Assembly: GCA_035411425.1 (NCBI GenBank)
Contig: DAONSX010000022.1
Span: 1-37,904, forward strand
Length of the DNA stretch: 37,904 nt
Reading direction: 5' to 3'
Origin: TTA-H9 sp002071415
GTDB lineage: Bacteria; Bacteroidota; Bacteroidia; Bacteroidales; TTA-H9
A program made the translations under genes and the position numbers. Within the stretch, counting starts at the first letter, position 1. Each line of letters begins with the position of its first letter. Under the pieces are notes generated by a model. That model saw only the letters and a program-made list of their open reading frames with translations, was not told where the DNA came from and made no database searches. Of this stretch, positions 25,658-34,558 are shown in pieces.

Positions 25658-26431
25658 TTACAACAGATTGTCTTGGTGTATCAGAGAAATTGTTTGTGAT
25701 TGAGATTTGGAATGAGCCCAAACAGCTGCCCCAATAATGCCTGCATGATTTTTCAGTTCAGCAGGAACTATTTCGGTTCGCGATTTCAGGTAAGGAGCAA
25801 ACTGATCGAATTTTTTACTTGCTCCTCCACCCAGAATAATGAGTTGTGGCGAGAATAAAAATTCTATATAAGCCAGATATTCATTAAAACGCATTGCCCA
25901 CTGTTTCCAGCTTAGGTTTTTCTTGGTTCTGACGGCATCACTGCAATATTTCTCGGCACTCTTACCATACATTTTCAAATGACCAAGTTCAGTATTGGGC
26001 ACTAATTGTCCATTGATGAAAATAGCACTTCCCAAGCCGGTACCAATGGTTATGACAAATATGGTTCCCATTTTGTCTTTACCTGCTCCATAATTTATTT
26101 CTGCAAGTCCGGCGGCATCTGCATCATTGATTAGGAAAACCGGTTGTCCTGTCGTTTTGGTAAACAATTTTTCGGCTGGAACATCAATCCAGCTTTTATG
26201 AATATTTGCAGCAGTTTTTATCACTCCATCCAGGATCAAAGCGGGAAACCCGCAGCCTATTGCTCCTTTGTAGTTGAAGGCTTTCATTATTTCGTTCAAA
26301 GTTACGGCAATGGCTTCGGGAGTAGAAGGCTGAGGGGTAGGAATGCGTAATCGCTCGGTTATAACTTGTCCATTTTCTACTAAGGCTCCCTTAATGCCAC
26401 TGCCTCCCACATCGATACCTAAAATAGCCAT
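25658..26431 (-). CDS. ppgK: ROK-family polyphosphate glucokinase-like protein
   Basis: A 257-residue sugar kinase. The N-terminal phosphate-1 loop LGIDVGGSGIKGALV (residues 4-18) places it in the ROK/actin-like ATPase fold. LINDADAAGLAE near residue 100 supplies the catalytic Asp, and GTIFVITIGTGLGSAIFING near 123 is the phosphate-2 loop. Instead of the CxCGxxGC zinc motif of classic ROK glucokinases it continues ELGHLKMYGKSAEKYCSDA and later EFLFSPQLIILGGGASKKF, which matches polyphosphate glucokinases. It should phosphorylate glucose from polyphosphate and/or ATP; the phosphate donor is inferred. Upstream of mfd in the same direction. ATG start. Confidence 0.85.
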   Translation of the reverse strand: MAILGIDVGGSGIKGALVENGQVITERLRIPTPQPSTPEAIAVTLNEIMKAFNYKGAIGCGFPALILDGVIKTAANIHKSWIDVPAEKLFTKTTGQPVFLINDADAAGLAEINYGAGKDKMGTIFVITIGTGLGSAIFINGQLVPNTELGHLKMYGKSAEKYCSDAVRTKKNLSWKQWAMRFNEYLAYIEFLFSPQLIILGGGASKKFDQFAPYLKSRTEIVPAELKNHAGIIGAAVWAHSKSQSQTISLIHQDNLL

Positions 26432-26534
26432 AGGATAATTTTTCTTCGAATTTATAAATTTATAATTGTGAAGAATTTTTTAAAAAAATATTTTTTCTCG
26501 TTTTTGTTATCATGGGATTTATCGGGAGGGAATC

Positions 26535-29084
26535 CTATCTTTTTAGAATTTTGTAAGTATGACTTTGTAAGGGAGTTATCACCCTTAACAGATATATTCC
26601 TTGAGAGAAACCCTGCAAATTCAAATAGAATTCATTACTGGAAGGAGAAGCATGCCAAAAATGTGAATTCAATATTTGACCAGTAGCAGAAATAAGTTCG
26701 ATATTCACTCCACACGGTTTAGTTAGTCGAATTTTCAACTTTATACCATCCGAAGCAGGATTGGGCCAGATACTCAACAAAGGAGTGTCTTCGATAGGAG
26801 GAGCAGACATTCCATCCGTATTCCACATCTTCAACAATATATCATCTACTTGAGGTTTCTGAGCATTCACAATGGCCGTGTCAGTGGTATATGACATTCC
26901 GGTAGCATCAGGGATGAAGACATAGGTTCCCCACGGCAGTTTATCGAAATGAAATCGTCCGAGAGAATCTGACAGGGTAAAATCTAAGAATTGATGATTG
27001 TCATCGAGCAGAAAAACGCAAATGTTTGAAGCAGGATTCCCTGTGGGAAGTAAAGGATCGGACGTCACAATTACCATACCATAGACCGAACCTGGACCTT
27101 GCTCGAAGTATGGCCGTTGGACAAGATGCACATTTGCATTGAAGATGTTTTCGTTCAATAAAACGGGGTTGGACGATTGCCATAAGAGAGTTTGCGGCGC
27201 CCATGTAGGGAAAAACTTATTTGCCTGAACCGACTTAGGAGTTAGTTGAGCCTTAATGAGATACTCTCCTTCCAGAAGCGAAGTAAACCAATAATATCCT
27301 AAATTATGGAAAGTACCACTACGCCATGGGATTATCATTTGCCCCGGATAGATCTTGTATAGGGTAACCAGAGCGGTATCGCCTTTAGGTTGAGGATTAT
27401 TGATAGGCAAATTCCCATCATACACCGAACCACCAAGGTTGAAATACTCATGTGTACTAATCGTTTTGCAACATTTATCAGTCAGATAATATTTTGGTGG
27501 AAGGAAATCTGTAATCTTCAGACATACATTAAAAGTTTGAACCTGTGGAAAAATATGAACTGGATTCTGCAAATTGGAGGAAGTGCCATCTCCGAAAGTC
27601 CATAACCACGATTGGAGTTGATAACTGGTTGCTTGTCCATAAAAATGGAAAAGATTTGGAGTTAGAGAAAGGCTATCGAAAACAAAGGTAAAATCTGCCT
27701 TTGGATGGTGTTTGAGGTAAACATGGACCTGCTGGACATTGGTATCGGCACAGTACTCAGGATAAAAATCATTTCTTACGACGAGAGAGACTCTGTAAAT
27801 GCCTGTATCAGGGAAAAAATGGAAGGGATGGAGGGTACTGTCGGTAGTGCCATCGCCAAAATCCCAGTGGATGTAATCGGGTGAACCTGAGATGAGTGAA
27901 GTAAAAATAACTCCAAGAGGCTTGAGTGAATCTATCTTCCATGAAAAATCAGCAATGCATTCCAGATCACCTGTGGCTACAATTTTTTCTTTTGAATCGG
28001 TACAAAACTCGGGATGCATAAAATTTCTTACTCTGAGCTTCACGTGATAATCACCTGGCGAAGGGAAGGCATGAAAAGGATTGATTTGATGGCTTGTATC
28101 TCCATCTCCAAAATCCCAAAGAAAATCATTCAAAACTCCATAAGATTGGTTAATGAATCGAAATTTAAGCGGATAAATAGTATCTTGCAGCCAGCTAAAA
28201 TCAGCCTGGCATTTGGAAATACGAATCTTCACCTCTTGACAACTCTGATCGAGGCAATAGGACATATAGTTGCCATTCCAAACCGTGAGGCAAACCGTGA
28301 AGATTCCCGTATCACTGTATATATAAATGGGGTTGGGCTCCATTGAAGTGCGGCCATCGCCAAAATCCCAGTAGTAATGATCAATATTCCCGGAGGGAGT
28401 GGCAATAAATTGAACCTCAAGAGGATTGAATAAAGAAGGGTGAGCAAAGAAAGACGAAATGCAAGGCTCTATTTTAATATGTACCGTGTCGATGTAAACA
28501 CTATAACAAAAGGATGGATTCAGGCGATTACTCGATATAAGGGTAACTATATAAACACCCGTGTCGGCAAATACGTGGCATGGATTGCAAAGAGAAGAAG
28601 TATCACCATCTCCAAAAGACCAAAAATAATCATCGGCATCTTCTCCTGGGTGGCAAGTAAAACGGATGAAAAATGGATTTGCTGAATCGGCAGCCCAAGT
28701 AAATGTGCTCTGGCAATTCGATGGTCTTGGAACTCTAACATCCTTACATTCTACATCATAACAAACTTTACCTTCGGCCGAAATGGTCAAGCAAACATGA
28801 TATTGCCCTGCCTGAGTATAAGCATGAAAAGGATTCTGTTCAGAACTTCCCCATCCGTCTCCAAAATCCCATTGCCATGAACCAAATGAGCCCGTTGATT
28901 GATCAATAAAATAAATCCCTAAAAAATTCATCGAATCATAAGTATAACTAAAGGAAGCCTGACATTCACTTCTGGGGCCTTCTTGTGCCTGCAACCTTTC
29001 TGCATTAGAAACGATTAATGCCATGTAGGGCAGCAAAAAAGCTGCAACCTTGATAAGACGAATGTAAACCTTAGAATTATACAT
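26535..29084 (-). CDS. PKD-repeat protein with T9SS sorting domain
   Basis: An 849-residue secreted protein. A signal peptide or N-terminal hydrophobic segment (residues about 10-30) is followed by six PKD domains, each with a (W)xFGDG motif, near residues 73, 157, 241, 325, 410 and 497, so the period is about 84 residues. Each repeat has the NPxHxFxxxGxYxVxL ending. Two carboxypeptidase-regulatory-like beta domains follow (from GGSVYDGNLPI near 550 and GSVYGMVIV near 660). The last 80 residues form a type A T9SS C-terminal sorting domain (LSIWPNPASDGIKLKI near 770, ending SQGIYLLRVITP...YKILKR). It would pass the outer membrane through the T9SS and be attached to the surface or released. It lies 85 nt behind the sigma/beta-barrel pair. 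Confidence 0.93.
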   Translation of the reverse strand: MYNSKVYIRLIKVAAFLLPYMALIVSNAERLQAQEGPRSECQASFSYTYDSMNFLGIYFIDQSTGSFGSWQWDFGDGWGSSEQNPFHAYTQAGQYHVCLTISAEGKVCYDVECKDVRVPRPSNCQSTFTWAADSANPFFIRFTCHPGEDADDYFWSFGDGDTSSLCNPCHVFADTGVYIVTLISSNRLNPSFCYSVYIDTVHIKIEPCISSFFAHPSLFNPLEVQFIATPSGNIDHYYWDFGDGRTSMEPNPIYIYSDTGIFTVCLTVWNGNYMSYCLDQSCQEVKIRISKCQADFSWLQDTIYPLKFRFINQSYGVLNDFLWDFGDGDTSHQINPFHAFPSPGDYHVKLRVRNFMHPEFCTDSKEKIVATGDLECIADFSWKIDSLKPLGVIFTSLISGSPDYIHWDFGDGTTDSTLHPFHFFPDTGIYRVSLVVRNDFYPEYCADTNVQQVHVYLKHHPKADFTFVFDSLSLTPNLFHFYGQATSYQLQSWLWTFGDGTSSNLQNPVHIFPQVQTFNVCLKITDFLPPKYYLTDKCCKTISTHEYFNLGGSVYDGNLPINNPQPKGDTALVTLYKIYPGQMIIPWRSGTFHNLGYYWFTSLLEGEYLIKAQLTPKSVQANKFFPTWAPQTLLWQSSNPVLLNENIFNANVHLVQRPYFEQGPGSVYGMVIVTSDPLLPTGNPASNICVFLLDDNHQFLDFTLSDSLGRFHFDKLPWGTYVFIPDATGMSYTTDTAIVNAQKPQVDDILLKMWNTDGMSAPPIEDTPLLSIWPNPASDGIKLKIRLTKPCGVNIELISATGQILNSHFWHASPSSNEFYLNLQGFSQGIYLLRVITPLQSHTYKILKR

Positions 29085-29169
29085 AAATTAAAATGGCATA
29101 TAACACGAAGGTGGAAGGCAATTATCAGTCAACAAATTTAGTAAAAAATGAACAAGAATGTAAATTCTT

Positions 29170-30474
29170 TTAAAAATAATAACCAATGCCTATTTTTAAA
29201 CCCCACGAATAGGGGTTCCCTGCTCCTTCATGGTCACCCAATGATTTCATATAATACTGATATACAGGCTGCAGTTCGAGTTTGAGGTTTTCATTAATAA
29301 AGTATCGAATATTCAATCCTCCAAAGAAAAAATAATTGAAATTGTAGTGATCAACTAAAGAAGGATTCAAATTCAGGCCTGTCTTCATATAATTGAAGAT
29401 TACCGGCAAAGGTTCTTTTTTACTGATCAAGAATTGCAGGCCACATCCCGCATAAGCATCGAAGGCAAAACTTCCTGTTTTTAGAAATTTACAACCCAGT
29501 TGAAAGGGAATGTTCAAATAATTATATGTTCCCGTCGTGAAAATATTTTGATTATGAGTTATCGAATCATATAAAGTCTCCCTGGAGGTAATCAGAATAA
29601 TATTATCGGGATGGGAAGGATCGGGAACATAATAATGTACATTATAGACATAACGAATGCTATCGAGCGACTTATAGGAAATATCGAACGGTAAGCGGTC
29701 GAACATTCGGCTAAAATTTAAACCGGTTTTTGCATAAAAATTTCTGTGTTCCACTTCGAACGCCACGCCTACAGCATTCCAATAATACGAAAAGTCTTTC
29801 CCTGGATAAGGTAGAGTCATTTGATTATACCACCATCCAGCTTCCAGCCCAAAACGGTAAGGATACTTTTCGGGTTCTTCGAATCCAAAGGCAATGGAAT
29901 CCCCCGGCTTTTGCAAAGGCTGGTACAATTGTGAAGGTGGTAAAGCCAGTGAAATACGGTCTATACCATGAGAGGGAAGTAAAGGAATCGCGAATGCTGT
30001 TTTTTTGGCAATTGATGTTTCGAGACCTGGGGTTTCAAGGCTTTCTATGGTTGGTTCGGGAGCAAAAGAAGGAGAGGATGGGAGAAAAGAAATCGAAGAA
30101 GGAAGCGGTTTTTCGGAAAGTTCAGATCGAATAGGAGAAGATGAATCGAATAGTTTTTCTTCGGGTTTTGGAGATTCTGGCTGGATGATGGTAGGAATAT
30201 CTTTTTCAGCAAGCGGTACTTGTGCTTGTTGACGAATCTTGTCGACTAATAACAATTGAGTAACCAGACCCACGATAATACCCGCACCGATAAGGACGGT
30301 CGCCGAAATTTGGTATATATTGGAGGTGAAATTCGTGATGTTGAAATGTACAAATTCATTCCATGCAAGTTTCCTCTTGATTCCTTTCCAGACCCTTTCG
30401 GAAGGTTCGGGTTCAAATCCATCGAGGGATTGCCTTATATATGTGTCGATATGGTTATGTTTCTCCTCCATCAA
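29170..30474 (-). CDS. Anti-sigma-like/outer-membrane barrel-domain fusion protein
   Basis: A 434-residue protein of unusual layout. Residues 1-45 are cytosolic and carry the Bacteroidota pattern FEPEPSERVWKGIKRKL that commonly precedes a membrane span in proteins paired with ECF sigma factors. One transmembrane helix runs about 55-77 (ISATVLIGAGIIVGLVTQLL). A Pro/Ser/Glu-rich linker spans about 80-190. The C-terminal 240 residues (GFEEPEKYPYRFGLEAGWWY to the final GLKIGIGYYF) look like an outer-membrane beta-barrel family domain with alternating strands and a terminal aromatic residue. It overlaps the sigma gene by 4 nt (ATGA), so the two are translationally coupled. Anti-sigma function is inferred from this pairing. 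Confidence 0.75.
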   Translation of the reverse strand: MMEEKHNHIDTYIRQSLDGFEPEPSERVWKGIKRKLAWNEFVHFNITNFTSNIYQISATVLIGAGIIVGLVTQLLLVDKIRQQAQVPLAEKDIPTIIQPESPKPEEKLFDSSSPIRSELSEKPLPSSISFLPSSPSFAPEPTIESLETPGLETSIAKKTAFAIPLLPSHGIDRISLALPPSQLYQPLQKPGDSIAFGFEEPEKYPYRFGLEAGWWYNQMTLPYPGKDFSYYWNAVGVAFEVEHRNFYAKTGLNFSRMFDRLPFDISYKSLDSIRYVYNVHYYVPDPSHPDNIILITSRETLYDSITHNQNIFTTGTYNYLNIPFQLGCKFLKTGSFAFDAYAGCGLQFLISKKEPLPVIFNYMKTGLNLNPSLVDHYNFNYFFFGGLNIRYFINENLKLELQPVYQYYMKSLGDHEGAGNPYSWGLKIGIGYYF

Positions 30475-31076
30475 TATGAAGAACTTGGGTTATTGGTAGT
30501 TATGCCCTTTTCCATCCACTTATGAATTCTGTTCTTAAGATGGCGACGGGCTTTCGATAATTGAGATTTGCTCGTATTTTCCGAGATCTGCAATGTCTGG
30601 GCAATCTGCTGATGTGAGTAGCCTTCGAAGGCATAAAGGTTAAACACCGTTCGATAGCCTACAGGAAGTTCCTGAATGAATTTCAGAATGGTTTGACAGT
30701 GTTGTGGCGATATATTCTTGAAAAGATCATTGTCATTTTCTTCTTCATCGTCAGCTATATTTTCGACCACTTCGGCATTATTGAAGTGAAGAGGATCCTT
30801 TTTATTCTGCTTTAGATAGGAAAGGGTATAATTGACGACGATACGTTTCAACCAGCCTTCGAACGAACCATGCGCCTTATAATCGCCTAAACGGCTGAAA
30901 ATCTTGCAAAATGATTCTTGAAGTATATCTTCAGCTTCCTGTTTGTTTACTGCATATCTCAGGCAAACACTAAACAAAGAACGTTTGTACTTTTCGTACA
31001 ACAGGTTTTGAAAATACCGTTTCCCGGCTATGCAGCCTTCGATGATTTCTTTGTCGGTATATTTTGTTAAAACCAT
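30471..31076 (-). CDS. ECF-type RNA polymerase sigma factor
   Basis: A 201-residue sigma-70 family factor of the extracytoplasmic-function type. Region 2 is residues about 25-95, with SLFSVCLRYAVNKQEAEDIL (core binding) and GSFEGWLKRIVVNYTLSYLK (-10 recognition). An acidic stretch (DDEEENDND) links to region 4 at about 125-190 (LPVGYRTVFNLYAFEGYSH, then QQIAQTLQISENTSKSQLSK), the -35-binding helix-turn-helix. It resembles the large Bacteroidota ECF group that includes Porphyromonas SigP, which controls T9SS genes; the target here is unknown. It heads a set with the barrel fusion protein and the PKD cargo gene. ATG start; a promoter match lies about 100 nt upstream. Confidence 0.94.
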   Translation of the reverse strand: MVLTKYTDKEIIEGCIAGKRYFQNLLYEKYKRSLFSVCLRYAVNKQEAEDILQESFCKIFSRLGDYKAHGSFEGWLKRIVVNYTLSYLKQNKKDPLHFNNAEVVENIADDEEENDNDLFKNISPQHCQTILKFIQELPVGYRTVFNLYAFEGYSHQQIAQTLQISENTSKSQLSKARRHLKNRIHKWMEKGITTNNPSSSY

Positions 31077-31173
31077 TTCTTAGACACTCATTTTGATGGT
31101 GGGTTGCCTGAAGAGAGGAAAAATTTCTTTAGATTCTCATTCTCAAAGCAGTTTACAAACACTAAATCGTCTT

Positions 31174-31206
31174 CAAATCTACTAACTTTTGATGAAATTT
31201 TAGCAA
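31174..31206 (-). promoter_or_regulatory. Putative promoter of the ECF sigma operon
   Basis: On the minus strand a -33 TTG (31204-31206), a 22-nt spacer and a -7 TAGATTTG (31174-31181). Housekeeping-type promoter; predicted leader about 90 nt. It lies in the gap after the DAHP synthase gene. Confidence 0.4.
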
Positions 31207-31235
31207 AATGGGAAAACCGGGATGGGAGATTCTTG

Positions 31236-32333
31236 TTATTCTTTAGATTTGTTGGAGTTGAAAATCCTCTGTTGCCTGCGGATTGACTCATCATGCACCA
31301 ATTGAAATAATCGATGCATAAATTCTTTATCAAGGCCCAATTGGCTACCACTTTCGAGCCGATCAGTCAGCATTTGCTGCCACCGTTTAATTTGGAGTAT
31401 AGTTAGGTGATTTTGATTTTTATAATGGCCAATTTCATCGATCATGGCCATTCTACGAGCGAGTATTTCGATAAGTTCTTGATCGAGCTCGTCCACTTCG
31501 AGGCGCAGACGCTCGAGGGTATCGTCGTCGAGATTGTTGATTTTTTGGCGAATAATCAGATGTTTTATCAAATCATCAAACTCGATGGGGTTAAGTTGTT
31601 GTTCTCCATCGGTAAGAGCCTGTTCAGGATGAATATGTACTTCTATCATTAGTCCATCCATTTCGAGGTCGAGGGCTTTTTGAGAAATATCCCGAATAAG
31701 GTCTGTTTTCCCACAAATATGGCTGGGATCAACGATAATAGGGAGACAGGGGCAGATCCGTTTCAATTCGATAGGGATTTCCCACATGGGTGCATTGCGC
31801 CAGGGAGTCTTGTGAAAGAAAAAAAACCCGCGATGAATAGCTGCCAGTTTTTTTATTCCTGCTTGATGAATTCTTTCGATGGCACCTACCCATGAGTCAA
31901 GATCAGGATTTACAGGATTTTTAACCATTACGGCCACATCACTACCTTTTACGGCCTGGGCAATTTCACTTACCATGAATGGATTTACGGTGGTTCTTGC
32001 TCCAATCCATAAAACATCTACCTGATTCTCGAGGGCAAGCTCCACATGTCGAGGGCTACCTACTTCGACGGCCGTCATAAAGTCCATGAGCTGTTTTACA
32101 TTTCGCAACCATTTCAGTGCTTCTTCACCTTTGCCTTCAAAACCTGCCGGATGCGTGCGGGGTTTCCAGATTCCAGCCCTGAAAATCTGAACCTTGCCGC
32201 TTGACCTAAGAGCTTGTGCCGTTTCTAATAATTGATTTTCGCTTTCGGCACTACACGGCCCGGCAATCAACAAAAAGCCGTCAAGGTGAATCCATTGCCG
32301 AAGGGGTATTATTTCCAATTCTTTACATTCCAC
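31236..32333 (-). CDS. Bifunctional DAHP synthase/chorismate mutase
   Basis: A 365-residue fusion enzyme of aromatic amino acid synthesis. Residues 1-265 are a class I-beta (KDO8P-synthase-like) DAHP synthase that joins phosphoenolpyruvate and erythrose 4-phosphate: IAGPCSAES near residue 22, RAGIWKPRTHPAGFEGKGEE near 53, WIGARTTVNPF near 110, AIHRGFFFFHKTPWRNAP near 162 and IIVDPSHICGKTDL near 194. Residues about 270-360 are an AroQ-type chorismate mutase (LERLRLEVDELDQELIEILA, then RRMAMIDEIGHYKNQ). A C-terminal mutase is known from Porphyromonas, where it also gives feedback control. The start is GTG at 32331-32333; an in-frame TAA lies four codons upstream. Sits 45 nt behind fumC. Confidence 0.95.
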   Translation of the reverse strand: MECKELEIIPLRQWIHLDGFLLIAGPCSAESENQLLETAQALRSSGKVQIFRAGIWKPRTHPAGFEGKGEEALKWLRNVKQLMDFMTAVEVGSPRHVELALENQVDVLWIGARTTVNPFMVSEIAQAVKGSDVAVMVKNPVNPDLDSWVGAIERIHQAGIKKLAAIHRGFFFFHKTPWRNAPMWEIPIELKRICPCLPIIVDPSHICGKTDLIRDISQKALDLEMDGLMIEVHIHPEQALTDGEQQLNPIEFDDLIKHLIIRQKINNLDDDTLERLRLEVDELDQELIEILARRMAMIDEIGHYKNQNHLTILQIKRWQQMLTDRLESGSQLGLDKEFMHRLFQLVHDESIRRQQRIFNSNKSKE

Positions 32334-32378
32334 GCTGCAAAGTTAATCCATGACGGCTTATGGAAGTTGAAAAAAGAA

Positions 32379-33773
32379 TTATAGCTCACCTGTCATTTTC
32401 GAGGGGTCGACCCATTTATCGAAGTTTTCGGCGGAAACTAAGCCCAGTTCTAAAGCAGCTTGCTTCAGCGTGAGTCCTTCTTTATGAGCTTTTTTGGCAA
32501 TTTTTGCAGCATTTTCATATCCAATGTGGGGATTTAGAGCTGTAACCAGCATCAAAGAATTTTCGAGGTTTTTTTTGATATTGGCCAGATTAGGTTCTAT
32601 GCCGATAGCACAATGGTCGTTGAAGGATACGCAAGCTTGGCCAAGTAAGGTAGCCGACTGCAAGAAATTGGCAATAATTACTGGTTTAAAGACATTCAAC
32701 TGAAAATGACCATGTGTGCCTGCTACGGCAATGGCCATATCATTTCCTATTACCTGACAGCAAACCATGGTCAGGGCTTCGTTTTGCGTAGGATTTACCT
32801 TTCCGGGCATGATAGATGAACCGGGTTCATTTTCGGGCAGTTGGAGTTCGCCTATTCCACAGCGAGGGCCACTGGCCGAAAGACGAATGTTGTTTGCAAT
32901 GTGCATGAGGCTAACGGCAAGAGTCTTAAGAGCTCCTGAAGCTTCCACTAAAGCATCATGAGCCGATAATGCCTCAAATTTGTTAGGAGCCGTTTTGAAG
33001 GGATAACCCGTCAGCTCGGCAATATTAGCGGCTACCTTTACATCATAATCCTTGGGTGCATTCAATCCTGTACCTACGGCCGTTCCTCCCAAGGCAAGCT
33101 CAGATACATGAGGCATGGCCGCTTCTATGTTCTCAATGGCATAGTCTAATTGGGCTGCATAACCCGAAAATTCCTGACCCAGCGTTAAGGGTGTGGCATC
33201 CATTAAATGTGTGCGGCCAGTCTTTACAATGTGTTTGAATTCATTGGCCTTAACCCTTAAGGTATCGCGTAGTTTCTTAACGCCTGGCAAAGTAATCTCC
33301 ACAAGAGTCTTGTAAGCAGCTATGCTCATGGCCGTGGGAAAAGTGTCGTTCGACGATTGCGACTTGTTTACATCATCGTTGGGGTGTATAAAGGTTTTCC
33401 CTGTGCCCAAAGTACCTCCTCTCAAAACTTCTGCTCGATTGGCAATGACTTCGTTCAAATTCATATTGCTCTGCGTTCCCGAACCGGTTTGCCAGATTAC
33501 CAGCGGAAACTGATCATCCAGCTTGCCATCAAGAATCTCGTCGCAAACTGTAACTATCAATTTGCATTTTTCTTCGGGCAAAACACCCAGTTCGTAATTG
33601 GCTAGTGCAGCCGCCTTTTTCAATATGGCAAAAGCCTCTATGATGGGCTTGGGCATAGAGCCTTCGGGGCCAATACGGAAGTTCTGACGCGAACGTTCGG
33701 TCTGAGCTCCCCAGTATTTATCGGCAGGAACTTCTACAGGTCCCATGGTGTCGTGTTCTGTACGTGTTTTCAT
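32379..33773 (-). CDS. fumC: Class II fumarate hydratase
   Basis: A 464-residue fumarase of the fumarase/aspartase superfamily, converting fumarate to malate in the TCA cycle without an iron-sulfur cluster. Conserved regions are the N-terminal DTMGPVEVPADKYWGAQTER (residues 9-28), QTGSGTQSNMNLNEVIANRA near 95, HPNDDVNKSQSSNDTFPTAM near 128, TGRTHLMDATPLTLGQEFSG near 180 and the signature loop GSSIMPGKVNPTQNE near 315. The ending is LVSAENFDKWVDPSKMTG, typical of FumC rather than AspA. Full length, ATG start, -7 match TAACTTTG 35 nt upstream. It is the last gene before the compositionally different region. Confidence 0.97.
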   Translation of the reverse strand: MKTRTEHDTMGPVEVPADKYWGAQTERSRQNFRIGPEGSMPKPIIEAFAILKKAAALANYELGVLPEEKCKLIVTVCDEILDGKLDDQFPLVIWQTGSGTQSNMNLNEVIANRAEVLRGGTLGTGKTFIHPNDDVNKSQSSNDTFPTAMSIAAYKTLVEITLPGVKKLRDTLRVKANEFKHIVKTGRTHLMDATPLTLGQEFSGYAAQLDYAIENIEAAMPHVSELALGGTAVGTGLNAPKDYDVKVAANIAELTGYPFKTAPNKFEALSAHDALVEASGALKTLAVSLMHIANNIRLSASGPRCGIGELQLPENEPGSSIMPGKVNPTQNEALTMVCCQVIGNDMAIAVAGTHGHFQLNVFKPVIIANFLQSATLLGQACVSFNDHCAIGIEPNLANIKKNLENSLMLVTALNPHIGYENAAKIAKKAHKEGLTLKQAALELGLVSAENFDKWVDPSKMTGEL

Positions 33774-33807
33774 AATTTTTAAAATTTTAAAGCAAACTCA
33801 TTAAGCT

Positions 33808-33815
33808 CAAAGTTA
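33808..33815 (-). promoter_or_regulatory. Putative -7 element of fumC
   Basis: Minus-strand TAACTTTG matches TAnnTTTG and predicts a leader of about 28 nt. No -33 TTG in place. Confidence 0.35.
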
Positions 33816-34558
33816 GAGATTTTTGCTTGATATAGAAAAGAGAAAAATATCATGCCCAGATAAATTTGATAGGTTCTTTTCGTAAACCATTGAAAGACAC
33901 TGATGGAATATTTCGAAATAATCTTCTATAAACGAATCCATGAGAGTAAGGAGCACAAAAATCATTTCCTTTGATTTTAAATTCCTTGATTCTTCGCATG
34001 CAAAAAATTCAGCAATTACTTTCATTTGTATGGAACGAAACTGACTTTATTCAGCATTGCCTATCTTAGCTCGATTTTTGTAAATAGTTAAAATCCGAAA
34101 GTAAAAAATTTGGTTAGAAAGATTTCAATTTTTGAGTCAATTTTTGTGGATATTGATCGTTTTTTATCCTATTTTGTCTCTTCTTTCTCATAAATTTTGA
34201 AAGTGTAACCTTCCTGAGGTTTACTTTTTTGTAACGACAGTCTCAAAATAACTATTGATTTTCCTATTTATTTTTAAAGTGTGTATTATCAGATACTTAT
34301 GTTTTGATTAAGGACATAATTTTCCCTTTTATCGTTCCGTTGCTTAAGAAATTTTATTCAAATACCAGATGGTATTTTTTTGTCGTGAATAGTTTTAACA
34401 CATAACCTCTGCCTTGATCGGTAGGAAGTTCTGGAGAATGATATAACAGGCTGCATGAAAGCCTGATCCAGCACCGTAAAATCCTAAACCCTCGGAGCAA
34501 TATTTGGTTGTACCATTTGCCTAAAAGTTCAACTTGATGTTCATATCCTGAACAACGC
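33816..34558. other. Long intergenic region with possible decayed coding sequence
   Basis: About 740 nt with no confident gene. A 70-codon minus-strand frame (33813-34025, ATG start) has no motif and is doubtful. A partial GTAACCTT/AGGTTTAC inverted repeat followed by T6 lies at 34205-34230. At 34354-34558 on the minus strand two overlapping frames, ending at 34354 and 34395, look protein-like (for example GLGFYGAGSGFHAACYII, and LPTDQGRGYVLKLF) but neither has a start, as in a frameshifted remnant. A perfect 6-bp stem with 7-nt loop (CAGGCT/AGCCTG) is at 34447-34465. Confidence 0.35.

Noticed and set aside
31088..31351. 87-codon minus-strand frame between DAHP synthase and sigma genes
   Set aside because: Overlaps the end of the chorismate mutase domain in another frame and covers the sigma promoter; no motif.
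33813..34025. 70-codon minus-strand frame upstream of fumC
   Set aside because: ATG start but no motif or promoter, and its 3' end overlaps the fumC -7 element. Mentioned only in the intergenic entry.
34205..34230. Partial inverted repeat followed by T6 as a plus-strand terminator
   Set aside because: The stem is broken and there is no plus-strand gene upstream for it to serve.
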